A DNA stretch of 64,000 nucleotides from an uncultured Mucilaginibacter sp. GTDB lineage: Bacteria; Bacteroidota; Bacteroidia; Sphingobacteriales; Sphingobacteriaceae. The stretch is from positions 62,001 through 126,000 of the forward strand of contig NZ_CAJYGQ010000010.1 of the NCBI RefSeq assembly GCF_913773635.1, written 5' to 3'. Shown here one piece after another: positions 9,249 to 18,817 of this stretch; the first letter of the stretch is position 1, and every line of letters starts with the position of its first letter. A program made the translations under genes and the position numbers. The notes below the pieces were generated by a model. That model was given only the letters and a program-made list of their open reading frames with translations. It was not told where the DNA came from and made no database searches.

Positions 9249-9938
9249 ATGTTTAAAAACATCAAATCAAATACACCTGCGCTATTCGTTGCACTTTTAG
9301 TTCTAATAATAGGTGGCTTTGCCAGCAACACGCAGGCTCAGGATCAAAAATCTTATTACTGGAATACTATACGCAACTTCCGTAAGCAAGACAGTTTGCA
9401 GGCATTGCCGCAAAACGCTATACTGTTTGTAGGCAGTTCATCGTTTACCAACTGGCATAACGTGCAGCAAATGTTTCCTGATTACATCATTGTAAACCGG
9501 GGCTTTGGTGGTTCGCAACTGCCTGATGTTAAGCAGTATTTTGAACAAACGGTTTACCCCAAAAAACTCAAACAAATTGTGCTTTACGCCGGCGATAATG
9601 ACATTGCAGCAGGCGCTAAGCCTGAAGAGGTATTTGACCGTTTTAAGCAGGTTTACAGCTTAATACGGAAAGATCAGCCAACATTGCCAATAGCATATTT
9701 GTCTATTAAAGGCTGCCCAGGCCGCGCACGTTCGATACGTACCGTGCAAGAAACTAATGCCCTTATTAAAGCATTTTTAGTTAAGGAAAAAAATGCAGCC
9801 TATGTTGATGTTTATACGGCAACTATGGATAGCGAAGGCCAGCCACTTAAACAAATATATGTGGAAGACGGCGTTCATATGAACCAGCAGGGATATGACA
9901 TATGGGCCAGGGTGCTGAAACCATACCTTAAAAAATAA
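9249..9938 (+). CDS. SGNH/GDSL-family hydrolase, probable carbohydrate esterase
   Basis: 229-residue exported enzyme (signal peptide about 1-30, ending TQAQ). SGNH blocks are present in order: block I as GSSSFT with nucleophile S64, block II glycine in NRGFGGS, block III G-D-N-D in LYAGDNDIA, and block V D207-x-x-H210 in DGVHMN. Block I reads GSSS rather than GDS, a common variant. Such enzymes remove acetyl or other acyl groups from polysaccharides. Located between the binding proteins and GH5, it probably deacylates the substrate before cleavage. A separate SASA esterase is encoded nearby, suggesting two ester positions. It starts 46 nt after the binding-protein stop, beyond a terminator. 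Confidence 0.85.
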   Translation: MFKNIKSNTPALFVALLVLIIGGFASNTQAQDQKSYYWNTIRNFRKQDSLQALPQNAILFVGSSSFTNWHNVQQMFPDYIIVNRGFGGSQLPDVKQYFEQTVYPKKLKQIVLYAGDNDIAAGAKPEEVFDRFKQVYSLIRKDQPTLPIAYLSIKGCPGRARSIRTVQETNALIKAFLVKEKNAAYVDVYTATMDSEGQPLKQIYVEDGVHMNQQGYDIWARVLKPYLKK

Positions 9939-9955
9939 TCTGCTTTACAAACCTG

Positions 9956-9987
9956 CATTATGCTACCGTTGACCTGGTAGCATAATG
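9956..9987 (+). terminator. 12-bp perfect hairpin between SGNH and GH5 genes
   Basis: Perfect inverted repeat CATTATGCTACC (9956-9967) with its complement at 9976-9987, 8-nt loop, no strong U-tract (TTCAAATAATTT). It could end or stabilise transcripts at this junction. Confidence 0.55.
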
Positions 9988-10006
9988 TTCAAATAATTTG
10001 CATAAT

Positions 10007-11086
10007 ATGAAAAAGCAAGTGTTGTGCTTATTGGGCATTGCTATGTCCGTATTTTTTGCTTCCTGTAAAAAGAAATCGGCCGAGGGCGAAAGCAAGCCCA
10101 AGCCTGAGCCTCAAACCTACACAGCACCCGCACAGCCTTTTGGTGTAAACCTGGCCGGTGCCGAATTTGGAAACACCTATCCGGGTACCATTAATCAGCA
10201 TTATGGTTACCCAACTGCTGCAGATCTTGATTACTTTAAGTCCAAAGGCTTAATGCTTATCCGTTTCCCGTTTAGGTGGGAACGTATACAGCGTTCGCTT
10301 TACGCGGAGTTAGATGTTACAGAGCTGGCGCGTATGAAAACCTTTGTTGATGCCGCAAAAGCACGTAACATGTTTGTTTTGCTAGATATGCATAACTATT
10401 GCCGCCGTAAGGTAGGCGATGTATTCGAGGAAATTGGCTCAACCGCTGTTCCGTTGGAGTCAGTAGGCGATGCCTGGGCAAAGCTGGCAGCAGCGTTTAA
10501 AGGTTACGATAACATTTGGGGTTACGGTATTATGAACGAGCCATACGGCTTAACCAAACTTACCTGGTTCAACATAGCGCAATCTATCATCACCAAAATC
10601 CGGGCAGTTGATAACAAAACAACCATTGTGGTGGGCGGAGATTCATTTAGTTCGGCATCAAGGTGGCCCGAAGTGAGTAATAATTTAAAAGACCTCAACG
10701 ACCCGTCAAGCAACCTTTTTTACGAGGCACACACGTACTTTGATAATGATTCATCAGGTAATTATGACCAGTCATATACCGACGAGAAAGCCAATGAAAA
10801 TACCGGTGTGCAACGAGTAACCCCGTTTGTACAATGGCTAAAAAATAACAACAAACGCGGCTTTGTAGGCGAATACGGCGTACCGCGCAATGATGCCCGC
10901 TGGCTGGTGGTGCTGGAAAACATGTTGAAGTATCTTAACGCCAACTGCGTTAACGGCTGCTATTGGGCCGCGGGACCACGCTGGCCCGAGGATGAGCATC
11001 TTTCTATCCAACCATGGCATGGTGATTTGCCTCAAACTGCTATATTGCAAAAGTACCCAAAAACCAATCCCGAAAATTGTAAATAG
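10007..11086 (+). CDS. GH5-family endo-glycanase, lipoprotein (first of two paralogues)
   Basis: About 359 residues when the ATG at 10007 is taken; it directly precedes a good signal peptide with lipobox FASC, and an upstream in-frame TTG is less likely. The (beta/alpha)8 fold of glycoside hydrolase family 5 is evident: GVNLAGAEFG near the start, IRFPFRWERIQ, LLDMHNYCRR, the acid/base E178 in IMNEP and the nucleophile E289 in GEYG. Lipidation suggests it works at the cell surface, cutting the polysaccharide into SusC-importable oligomers. Cellulase, mannanase and glucomannanase activities are all possible; the GH130 phosphorylase in the locus favours mannosyl-glucose-containing substrates (inference). 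A paralogue is at 26035-27063. Confidence 0.9.
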   Translation: MKKQVLCLLGIAMSVFFASCKKKSAEGESKPKPEPQTYTAPAQPFGVNLAGAEFGNTYPGTINQHYGYPTAADLDYFKSKGLMLIRFPFRWERIQRSLYAELDVTELARMKTFVDAAKARNMFVLLDMHNYCRRKVGDVFEEIGSTAVPLESVGDAWAKLAAAFKGYDNIWGYGIMNEPYGLTKLTWFNIAQSIITKIRAVDNKTTIVVGGDSFSSASRWPEVSNNLKDLNDPSSNLFYEAHTYFDNDSSGNYDQSYTDEKANENTGVQRVTPFVQWLKNNNKRGFVGEYGVPRNDARWLVVLENMLKYLNANCVNGCYWAAGPRWPEDEHLSIQPWHGDLPQTAILQKYPKTNPENCK

Positions 11087-11104
11087 CCATTTGGCAGACC
11101 GAAA

Positions 11105-13075
11105 ATGATAAACAGACTTTTTTTACTGCTTGCTTTCTGCATTTTCTCATCGGTAGTGAGTGCCAATGTAACTTTACCAAAGCTTTACAGCGATGGTATG
11201 GTATTGCAGCGTAATAAGCCTATCAGTTTGTGGGGTTGCGCAAGCAAGGGGGAGAGAATAACGGTAAATTTCAAAAATCAAAAGAAAGCAACGGTTACCG
11301 GTAATGATGGCAAATGGAAAATCATTTTAGGTGCCGAACCCGCTGGCGGACCATTTGTGCTTACCATAAAAGGTACTAATGTTATAACCGTTAGTGATGT
11401 TTTACTGGGTGAAGTTTGGGTATGTTCCGGTCAATCAAACATGGAATTTTCGGTAAGGGGGAGCATTAATGCCAGCAGAGAAATACGCGAGGCCGATTAC
11501 CCGCAAATACGTCACTTTAAAATACACAACACCATTGCCAAGCAACCACAAGATGATTTTAAAGGCGGCAATTGGAAGAGTGCAACGCCCGAAAATGTGG
11601 GCGATTTTACAGCCGTAGGTTACTTTTATGCACGCGAATTATATAAAAAGCTTCAGGTGCCTATTGGCTTAATTAATGCCAGTTGGGGCGGAACAGATAT
11701 TGAGCCCTGGGTAAGCCGCCCTGCATTGGAAAACAGCGAAATTTTTAAAGCTATGGCGCAATCGCTTCCGCCTGCGGCTAATCTTGATGTGATTATTAAG
11801 GAACGAAAAGTACAGCTGATGAGAACTATCAACCGCCTTCAGGGAACTTTACCTAAAGACTCGGCTGCAGCTTCGGTTTGGCGCAATGCAGATTTTGATG
11901 ACTCAAAGTGGACTGAAAGCCCGGTGCCTGCCTTTTGGGAACAATCGGTAGAAAACTTTGACGGAACCGCCTGGTTACGCACCACATTCAGCATCAGTCG
12001 TAAAAATGCTGGTAAGCTTGCCGAATTGCATTTAGGTATGATTGATGATGCCGACATAACTTACCTGAACGGTATTAAAGTAGGCGGTATGAAAGATGGT
12101 TACAACACACAACGTATATACCCAATAAATGCCGGTATGCTTAAAGAAGGCATAAATACGATAGCCGTACGCGTAGAAGATGCAGGCGGTGGCGGTGGTA
12201 TAACCGGTAAGCCCGATGATATTAAACTTTTAGTAGGAGAAGACACCATCAACCTGGACGGTAAATGGAAATTTCAAATTGAATCATTGTGGAAGGGTAG
12301 CAGCAACGCGGCAGATCCGAACTTGTTTCCAAGCTTGCTGTACAACGGCATGATCAATCCGCTTGTGGGTTATGGAATTAAGGGTGTGCTTTGGTACCAG
12401 GGCGAAAACAACGCGCAAAGGGCTTACCAGTATCGGGCGGCCTTGCCTTTACTCATAAACGACTGGCGCAAAAATTGGCAGCAAGGCAATTTTCCATTTT
12501 ACATAGTTCAAATTTCGAGCTGGAAAGCCTCTGGTGGCGATAGCCGTATTGGCAGCCAATGGGCAGAACTGCGCGAGGCACAAATGCAGGCGTTAAAACT
12601 ACCCAACACCGGCCTGGCTGTTACCATTGATGTTGGCGAAACCAATGACATTCACCCAAAAAATAAGCAGGATGTAGGCAAGCGGCTGGCAGCTATAGCA
12701 TTAAATCAGTCGTACGGTCAAAATGTAGCTTTCAAAGGGCCATTATATAAAAGCATGGAGGTTAAAAACGGGGAGGTTGTTGTAAGCTTTAACGATGATA
12801 ATGGCGGCTTGTGGATAAAGGATAAATACGGCTATATCAAGGGGTTTGAAATAGCAGGTGCCGACCAAAAATTTCATTACGCCAAAGCAATTTTGAAAGA
12901 AGGTAATATTATATTAGCTAACGATAGTGTTAGCAATCCGGTTGCTGTGCGTTACGCATGGGCCGATGATGCCTTAGAGGCTAATGTTTATAACAAAGAT
13001 GGGTTTCCGCTTATGCCTTTCCGCACTGATGAATGGAAGGGCGTAACAGAAAATGTAAAGTATACCATAAAGTAA
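11105..13075 (+). CDS. SASA-family (sialate O-acetylesterase-like) carbohydrate acetylesterase
   Basis: 656 residues, signal peptide ending SVVSA. The N-terminal beta domain (LPKLYSDGMVLQRNKPISLWG) leads into the SASA hydrolase fold, with nucleophile S111 in CSGQSNMEF and the D515-x-H517 pair in NDIHPKNK. A galactose-binding-like beta-sandwich insert (about 265-385, WLRTTFSISRK to GKPDDIKLLV) splits the catalytic domain, as is common in this family. Members of this fold include polysaccharide acetylesterases, so removal of O-acetyl groups from the target glycan is likelier than action on sialic acid, for which the window holds no other gene. It starts 18 nt after GH5, and its stop codon is followed at once by the GH78 start. 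Confidence 0.9.
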   Translation: MINRLFLLLAFCIFSSVVSANVTLPKLYSDGMVLQRNKPISLWGCASKGERITVNFKNQKKATVTGNDGKWKIILGAEPAGGPFVLTIKGTNVITVSDVLLGEVWVCSGQSNMEFSVRGSINASREIREADYPQIRHFKIHNTIAKQPQDDFKGGNWKSATPENVGDFTAVGYFYARELYKKLQVPIGLINASWGGTDIEPWVSRPALENSEIFKAMAQSLPPAANLDVIIKERKVQLMRTINRLQGTLPKDSAAASVWRNADFDDSKWTESPVPAFWEQSVENFDGTAWLRTTFSISRKNAGKLAELHLGMIDDADITYLNGIKVGGMKDGYNTQRIYPINAGMLKEGINTIAVRVEDAGGGGGITGKPDDIKLLVGEDTINLDGKWKFQIESLWKGSSNAADPNLFPSLLYNGMINPLVGYGIKGVLWYQGENNAQRAYQYRAALPLLINDWRKNWQQGNFPFYIVQISSWKASGGDSRIGSQWAELREAQMQALKLPNTGLAVTIDVGETNDIHPKNKQDVGKRLAAIALNQSYGQNVAFKGPLYKSMEVKNGEVVVSFNDDNGGLWIKDKYGYIKGFEIAGADQKFHYAKAILKEGNIILANDSVSNPVAVRYAWADDALEANVYNKDGFPLMPFRTDEWKGVTENVKYTIK

Positions 13076-15757
13076 ATGAAGTGGATTAGTGCAATTGCCG
13101 TAGTTGTTTCGGTTTTGGGTGCATCAAATGCAGGTTTTGCGCAGTGCAAACCAGCGCATTTGCAGTGTGAAAACCTTACCAGCCCATTAGGGATTGACGT
13201 GCAGCAGCCGCGTTTAACCTGGAATTTGTTGGGTTGTACGCCTGGTGCTCGGCAGGAATCATACAACATTGTGGTTGGTACAGACTCAGTAGCAGTATCG
13301 GTAGGTAAAGGCAATGTTTGGCATTCGGGCAGTATCAATAAGGATGATATGCTTGCCGTCGTACCCGTGGGCTTATTGAAATCGTTTACGCGCTATTACT
13401 GGCAGGTAACGGTTAATAATAATGGAGGTGCCTCATCATCGTCTGCTGTATCCAATTTTGAAACTGCTTTAATGAGCAGCACCGATTGGAAAGGTGCATG
13501 GATTACCGACGGAATTAACGTAAATGAAAAACCTGCGGGATACTTTCGTAAAGCGTTTAAACTTTCCAAACCAGTAAAAAGTGCCAGAGCCTACATTGTA
13601 GCCGCTGGTTTGTATGAACTTTACCTTAACGGCAAAAAGGTAGGCAACCATCGCCTCGATCCGATGTTTACTCGTTTCGACAGGCGCAACCTTTACATCA
13701 CGCACGATGTAACTGCAATGTTAAACAACGGTCAAAACGCTCTAGGCGTATTGTTGGGAAACGGCTGGTACAATCATCAATCTACAGCGGTATGGTTTTT
13801 TGATAAAACGCCATGGCGTGCCCGGCCAAAGTTCTGCATGGATGTGCGTGTAACTTATGCCGACGGTACAACGGAAATTATTTCTACTGATAATACCTGG
13901 AAAACATCACATGGTCCGCTCACATTTAATAGTATTTACACGGCAGAACATTATGATGCCCGGCTCGAACAAAACGGCTGGAACACCACGTCTTTTATTG
14001 ATACCGCCTGGAAAAATGCCATTTTTACTTCGGCACCATCCAAAAATATTGTTGCTCAGCAATTATATCCCATCAGGGATGTGCAGTCGCTTAAACCGGT
14101 AAGTATAAAAAAGTCGAATACCGGATCATATGTTTTTGATTTTGGTCAAAACATGGCCGGAGTAAGCGAGATAAAAGTTAAAGGTAATGCCGGTACTACG
14201 TTAAGGTTAATACATGGCGAACGTTTGAAACCTGATGGTCATGTTGATCAGTCAAACATTGATTATCACTACAGGCCAACTGATGATAAAGATCCGTTTC
14301 ACCAAGATATTTTAATTCTTTCAGGCAAAAAGGAAGATACGTTTCGGGCAACGTTCAATTACAAAGGGTTTCAGTATGTTGAAGTTGTGTCAAGTGAACC
14401 TGTAAATCTGACCAAAGAAAGCATGATAGCCTATTTCATGCACAGCGATGTACCCGCTGTGGGTAAAATACAATCGTCAAGCACTTTGCTTAACAAGATT
14501 TGGCAGGCAACTAATAACTCATATCTATCTAACTTTTTTGGTTATCCAACCGACTGCCCTCAACGAGAAAAAAACGGCTGGACAGGTGATGCTCATATCG
14601 CCGTGGAAACTGGTCTATATAACTTTGATGGTAAAACCGTTTATGAGAAATGGCTGGCCGATCACCGTGACGAACAGCAGCCTAATGGCGTGCTGCCGGC
14701 TATAATACCAACGGCAATGTGGGGCTATGATTGGGCAAACGGCCCCGACTGGACAAGCACCATAGCTATTATACCTTGGAATTTGTATTTGTTTTATGGT
14801 GATAAACGTCCGTTAGAGCAAAACTACGAAGCGTTAAAAAAATACGTTGACCATATTGAAAGCCTGAGCCCGGCAGGCTTGACTGACTGGGGGCTGGGCG
14901 ATTGGATACCCATCAAATCACAATCTAACAAAGAGTTAACATCCTCAATTTATTACTTTATTGATGCGGGTATATTAGCCAAGGCTGCGAAAGTTTTAGG
15001 TAAACAGTCTGATTATGAAAGATATCAGGCACTGGCAGATAAGATAAAGAACAGCGTTAACAAAAAATTCTATGATCAAGCTACCGGCTTGTACTGTTCG
15101 GGCTATCAAACAGAGTTAAGTGCGCCGCTCTACTGGGGCTTGGTGCCTGATGGTGAGAAAGCTAAAGTTGCCAAAAACCTTGCATCAAGAGTACAGGCAG
15201 ATGGTGGGCTGGATGTTGGCTTGTTAGGGTCAAAAACTATCCTTAATGCGCTAAGTGAAAACGGCTATGCAGATTTAGCTTACAAGCTAGCTTCTAACGA
15301 AAAATATCCGTCTTGGGGATGGTGGATTAAGAACGGAGCAACCACCTTGTACGAAAACTGGAAGATAGAAGGCAGTTCGGATATCTCCTTAAACCACATT
15401 ATGTTTGGCGAAATAAGCGCATGGTACTACAAAGCCTTAGGCGGTATTTTCCCCGATTCAAATGCTCCAGGTTTTAAAACTGTGACCCTGAAACCAAATT
15501 TTGTAAACGGCTTAACACAGTTCAGCGCAACACACACTGGCCCCTATGGAGACATAGTATCATCATGGAAGAAAAAGGATAATAAAGTAACCTACGAGGT
15601 AATTGTTCCGGCCAATAGTAATGCGGTTTTAGAAGTGAAGGCAACTGACATCAGGTCAAAAACACCGGCTTCAGGGCTAAAAATCAATCAGCCATCGGCC
15701 GGTTTGTATTCGGTACAGCTACAGTCTGGCAGTTACAAATTTGATATTCAATTATAA
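13076..15757 (+). CDS. GH78 alpha-L-rhamnosidase
   Basis: 893 residues, signal peptide ending GFAQ. Domain order is typical: Ig-like N-terminal domain (about 25-130), rhamnosidase N domain with GWYN, concanavalin-like domain with YVFDFGQNMAGV, the (alpha/alpha)6 catalytic domain (about 440-790), and a C-terminal beta domain. The catalytic signature DCPQREKNGWTGDAH gives general acid E498, and the glutamate in TTLYENW is the expected base. It releases terminal alpha-L-rhamnose, presumably in the periplasm. The ATG follows the previous TAA without a gap, so the two genes are translationally linked. No rhamnose catabolism genes appear in the window. Confidence 0.95.
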   Translation: MKWISAIAVVVSVLGASNAGFAQCKPAHLQCENLTSPLGIDVQQPRLTWNLLGCTPGARQESYNIVVGTDSVAVSVGKGNVWHSGSINKDDMLAVVPVGLLKSFTRYYWQVTVNNNGGASSSSAVSNFETALMSSTDWKGAWITDGINVNEKPAGYFRKAFKLSKPVKSARAYIVAAGLYELYLNGKKVGNHRLDPMFTRFDRRNLYITHDVTAMLNNGQNALGVLLGNGWYNHQSTAVWFFDKTPWRARPKFCMDVRVTYADGTTEIISTDNTWKTSHGPLTFNSIYTAEHYDARLEQNGWNTTSFIDTAWKNAIFTSAPSKNIVAQQLYPIRDVQSLKPVSIKKSNTGSYVFDFGQNMAGVSEIKVKGNAGTTLRLIHGERLKPDGHVDQSNIDYHYRPTDDKDPFHQDILILSGKKEDTFRATFNYKGFQYVEVVSSEPVNLTKESMIAYFMHSDVPAVGKIQSSSTLLNKIWQATNNSYLSNFFGYPTDCPQREKNGWTGDAHIAVETGLYNFDGKTVYEKWLADHRDEQQPNGVLPAIIPTAMWGYDWANGPDWTSTIAIIPWNLYLFYGDKRPLEQNYEALKKYVDHIESLSPAGLTDWGLGDWIPIKSQSNKELTSSIYYFIDAGILAKAAKVLGKQSDYERYQALADKIKNSVNKKFYDQATGLYCSGYQTELSAPLYWGLVPDGEKAKVAKNLASRVQADGGLDVGLLGSKTILNALSENGYADLAYKLASNEKYPSWGWWIKNGATTLYENWKIEGSSDISLNHIMFGEISAWYYKALGGIFPDSNAPGFKTVTLKPNFVNGLTQFSATHTGPYGDIVSSWKKKDNKVTYEVIVPANSNAVLEVKATDIRSKTPASGLKINQPSAGLYSVQLQSGSYKFDIQL

Positions 15758-15758
15758 T

Positions 15759-16643
15759 TTAAACAAATACCCTCACCCCTGAGAAGTTTTCACGAAACTC
15801 TTTAGGGGTGCAGCCCTTTTTCTTTTTAAATAAACGGTTAAAGTTTGACATATTATTAAAGCCGCACTGGTAAGATATTTCGGTAACAGAGTGTGTGGTA
15901 TCAATCAGCATGCGCGATGCATGGCCCAGCCTTATTTCATTTAAGCTGTTAATGAAGGTATTACCTGTACGTTTTTTAATAAAGCGGCTAAATGATTCAT
16001 CTGTCATGTTGACCAGCTTGGCCACATCATTAAGTGATATTTGATTATGGTAATTGGTGTTCATAAATTCAAAAGCTTTTTCGAGCCGGCGACTGTTATA
16101 GCTGAAGTTTTTGCTGTTTAAGAACGACGTATCCGAAAGCGAGAAAATCTTCCTTGAAGTTGACAAATCATGCAATAGGCTAATCAGATCCATCACCGAA
16201 TCAAAGCCGCTGCGCTGGCTTAACGTTAAAATACGGTCGCGCACAGCTTCAATAGTTTTTTGAGGGAATGACACACCGCGAGCGCTCATATCAAACATTT
16301 TTTTGATGAAGCTTAACTGATTACGTGTTAAAAATTTCTCATCAAAAAGGTCTTTGTGCCACTGTATGGTTACCTCCGTTATTTCGGTAGTGCACTGGTG
16401 GGTAAGCCACACATGGGGTGTGTTTGGTCCAATGAGTACCAATTCAAGGTCATCTATCACGTCAATATGGTCGCCTACAATACGTTTAGCACCTTTGGCA
16501 TTCAGTATCAGGTTCAGTTCATATTCATCATGATAATGCAGCGGAAAATTAAACTCCTTTTTCACTCTCGAAAAAATGGTGAAGCAATCAAAAGGCGTTA
16601 AAGGAGTGATCTCCTTAAAAACATTTTTGTGCAGGTTTTGCAT
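15759..16643 (-). CDS. AraC-family transcriptional regulator
   Basis: 294 residues. An N-terminal cupin-type sensor domain (about 20-110, with FPLHYHDEYELNLI) and two C-terminal helix-turn-helix motifs (about 190-290) that contain ISLNDVAKLVNMTDESFSRFIKK and the hallmark VTEISYQCGFNNMSNFNRLFKKKKGCTPKEFR. It probably senses a sugar or oligosaccharide and activates the surrounding locus. It is convergent with the GH78 gene (1-nt gap) and divergent from the symporter operon across a 325-bp region that contains the repeated TAAAAAAGTATTA word. It is the only DNA-binding regulator encoded inside this locus. Confidence 0.93.
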   Translation of the reverse strand: MQNLHKNVFKEITPLTPFDCFTIFSRVKKEFNFPLHYHDEYELNLILNAKGAKRIVGDHIDVIDDLELVLIGPNTPHVWLTHQCTTEITEVTIQWHKDLFDEKFLTRNQLSFIKKMFDMSARGVSFPQKTIEAVRDRILTLSQRSGFDSVMDLISLLHDLSTSRKIFSLSDTSFLNSKNFSYNSRRLEKAFEFMNTNYHNQISLNDVAKLVNMTDESFSRFIKKRTGNTFINSLNEIRLGHASRMLIDTTHSVTEISYQCGFNNMSNFNRLFKKKKGCTPKEFRENFSGVRVFV

Positions 16644-16968
16644 GGCAGTAAATGAAAAATATATTCAGGTTTATAGGTTAAATGTATTTTAAAGTTATGC
16701 CATTGCAAAAAATAATGTAAAAAATAGCCGTGTTTGGCTAAAAAAGTATTAGTACTAATTGGCGGCTTTAAGCAATTTTACATCATATAAACCTGAGTAA
16801 AGTAAGCATGTGTTTTTAAGGAAGATTATTGCGGAGGTAAGCCGTTTACGTTCAATTAATCTGTTTTGACAGCGTTAGAATAGCTTTTCATTCGCATAAT
16901 CAATTCAAGCACATCGGTACTTTCATTATAATTTTCAAATAATTAAATAATACATCCTTAAGCCCCTA
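16644..16968. promoter_or_regulatory. Divergent regulatory region between AraC and symporter operon
   Basis: 325 bp without a gene. Contains the 13-bp word TAAAAAAGTATTA (16739-16751) overlapping a 12-bp palindrome ATTAGTACTAAT (16748-16759). A TAGCTTTT box near 16881 resembles a -7 element with one mismatch but lacks an obvious -33 partner. Confidence 0.5.
16739..16751 (+). promoter_or_regulatory. Candidate operator TAAAAAAGTATTA (AraC/symporter region)
   Basis: Exact copy of the recurring 13-mer, 95 bp from the araC-type start and 217 bp from the symporter start. Its last four bases belong to the palindrome ATTAGTACTAAT. Confidence 0.5.
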
Positions 16969-18795
16969 ATGAAGTTACAGGCGATAGATATAAGCATCAT
17001 CATTTTCTACCTGGTTATGATGGTTATGATAGGTTGGTTTTACAAAAATAAAGCCCGCCAAAACAAAGAAAGCTACCTGATGGGAGGTAAAAAACTACCA
17101 TGGTACATGCTTGGATTGAGTGATGCATCAGACATGTTTGACATTAGCGGCACCATGTGGATGATTTCACTATGCTTTGTGTATGGTTTAAAAAGTATTT
17201 GGATACCATGGCTATGGCCGGTTTTTAATCAGGTATTTAATATGATGTTTTTGGCTAAATGGTTGCGCCGGTCGGGTGCAAATACAGGCGCCGAGTGGCT
17301 GGCTACCCGTTTTGGAGTAAGCGGCAAAGGCGTTAAAGCATCACACAACATTATTGTAGCGTTTGCACTCATTAGCTGTTTAGGCTTTTTGGCTTATGGT
17401 TTTGTAGGCCTTGGTAAGTTCATCGAAATTTTTGTACCGTGGAATCTGGTAAAAGGTTATATACCATTTGAGGTTCCGGCGCAGTATGTAGCTCATTTCT
17501 ACGGTATCATTTTTACCTTATTTGCCATGTTCTACTCCATTCTGGGAGGAATGCACAGTATAGTAGTGGGCGATGTGATCAAGTACATCATCATGACGGT
17601 GGGGTGTGTTGCCATAGCTATTATTGCATTTACCCATTTAAACGGCCGTCAATTAAACGTGCCTGCCGATTGGCAAAACCCGTTCTTCGGCTGGAGGCTT
17701 GATTTGGATTGGAGCAACATTATAGACGATGCTAACCGTAAGATAAAAGAGGACGGATTCAGCCTTTTCGGTATATTTTTTATGATGATGCTGTTTAAAG
17801 GTGTCTTTGCAAGCCTTGCCGGTCCGCCGCCAAGCTATGATATGCAAAAGGTGTTGTCTACAAGCAGCCCCAAGGATGCCTCTAAGATGACAGGGTTTGT
17901 TTCAATCGTGTTGCTGCCCATCAGGTACTCTATGGTCATTGGTCTTACGGTGCTGGCGTTACTATATTACAATCAAATCAACATCAAAGTAAACGGTACG
18001 GCCGATTTTGAACGCATACTACCGGCCGCCATTAACACCTTTCTACCTGTTGGTATTTTGGGTCTTGTACTTACCGGCTTGCTCGGCGCATTTATGGGCA
18101 CATTTTCAGGCACGCTGAACGCGGCCCAGGCTTACATTGTAAACGATATATACCTCAAGTATGTAAACCCCGATGCTCCGAATAAGAAAATCATAACCCT
18201 CAATTATATTGTTGGAGTTGTGGTGGTTTTTGTAGGCGTTTTGCTGGGCTTTTTTGCCAAAGACGTCAACAGTATTTTGCAGTGGCTTGTAGGTGCATTA
18301 TATGGTGGATACATAGCAGCAAACATGCTTAAATGGTACTGGTGGAGGTTTAATGCCAATGGCTTTTTCTGGGGAATGGCATCGGGCATTGTAGCCGCCT
18401 TAGTGTTTCCTTTCATTTTCGATGGCATACTGCCGCTTTACGTTTGGCCCCTATTGTTCGCAATATCAGTAACCGGTTGCATAGTTGGAACCTATACTGC
18501 ACCGGCAACCGACGAAGCCATTTTAAAGAAGTTTTACAGCACTGTTAAGCCCTGGGGTTTTTGGCAGCCGGTGCATCAACTGGTGGTGGCTGATACGCCG
18601 GGGTTTGAACCTAACAAACGGTTTGGGCTCGATATGTTCAACGTAGCGCTGGGCATCATATCACAATGTTGCTTAACCATTTTGCCTATGTATGCAGTTT
18701 TATGGATGAAACTGCCCCTGATAGTAACCATCGGTATTTTGATAGTGGTGCTAAGCATCCTCAAAAAAACCTGGTGGGATAAACTCGAAGATTAA
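16969..18795 (+). CDS. Sodium:solute symporter (SSS) family transporter
   Basis: 608-residue inner-membrane protein with about 14 hydrophobic helices. SSS-family marks include [26 protein letters not shown] near the N-terminus, the glycine-rich [16 protein letters not shown] and the [28 protein letters not shown] segment. It would import a mono- or disaccharide with sodium. First gene of an operon running to 24417, with the GH130 phosphorylase 22 nt downstream (from its ATG), so a mannosylglucose-type disaccharide is an attractive cargo (inference). The SSS class in this position differs from the MFS transporter that usually accompanies such phosphorylases. Confidence 0.92.
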   Translation: MKLQAIDISIIIFYLVMMVMIGWFYKNKARQNKESYLMGGKKLPWYMLGLSDASDMFDISGTMWMISLCFVYGLKSIWIPWLWPVFNQVFNMMFLAKWLRRSGANTGAEWLATRFGVSGKGVKASHNIIVAFALISCLGFLAYGFVGLGKFIEIFVPWNLVKGYIPFEVPAQYVAHFYGIIFTLFAMFYSILGGMHSIVVGDVIKYIIMTVGCVAIAIIAFTHLNGRQLNVPADWQNPFFGWRLDLDWSNIIDDANRKIKEDGFSLFGIFFMMMLFKGVFASLAGPPPSYDMQKVLSTSSPKDASKMTGFVSIVLLPIRYSMVIGLTVLALLYYNQINIKVNGTADFERILPAAINTFLPVGILGLVLTGLLGAFMGTFSGTLNAAQAYIVNDIYLKYVNPDAPNKKIITLNYIVGVVVVFVGVLLGFFAKDVNSILQWLVGALYGGYIAANMLKWYWWRFNANGFFWGMASGIVAALVFPFIFDGILPLYVWPLLFAISVTGCIVGTYTAPATDEAILKKFYSTVKPWGFWQPVHQLVVADTPGFEPNKRFGLDMFNVALGIISQCCLTILPMYAVLWMKLPLIVTIGILIVVLSILKKTWWDKLED

Positions 18796-18817
18796 CCTTA
18801 TTAAAGTGATAGATCAC

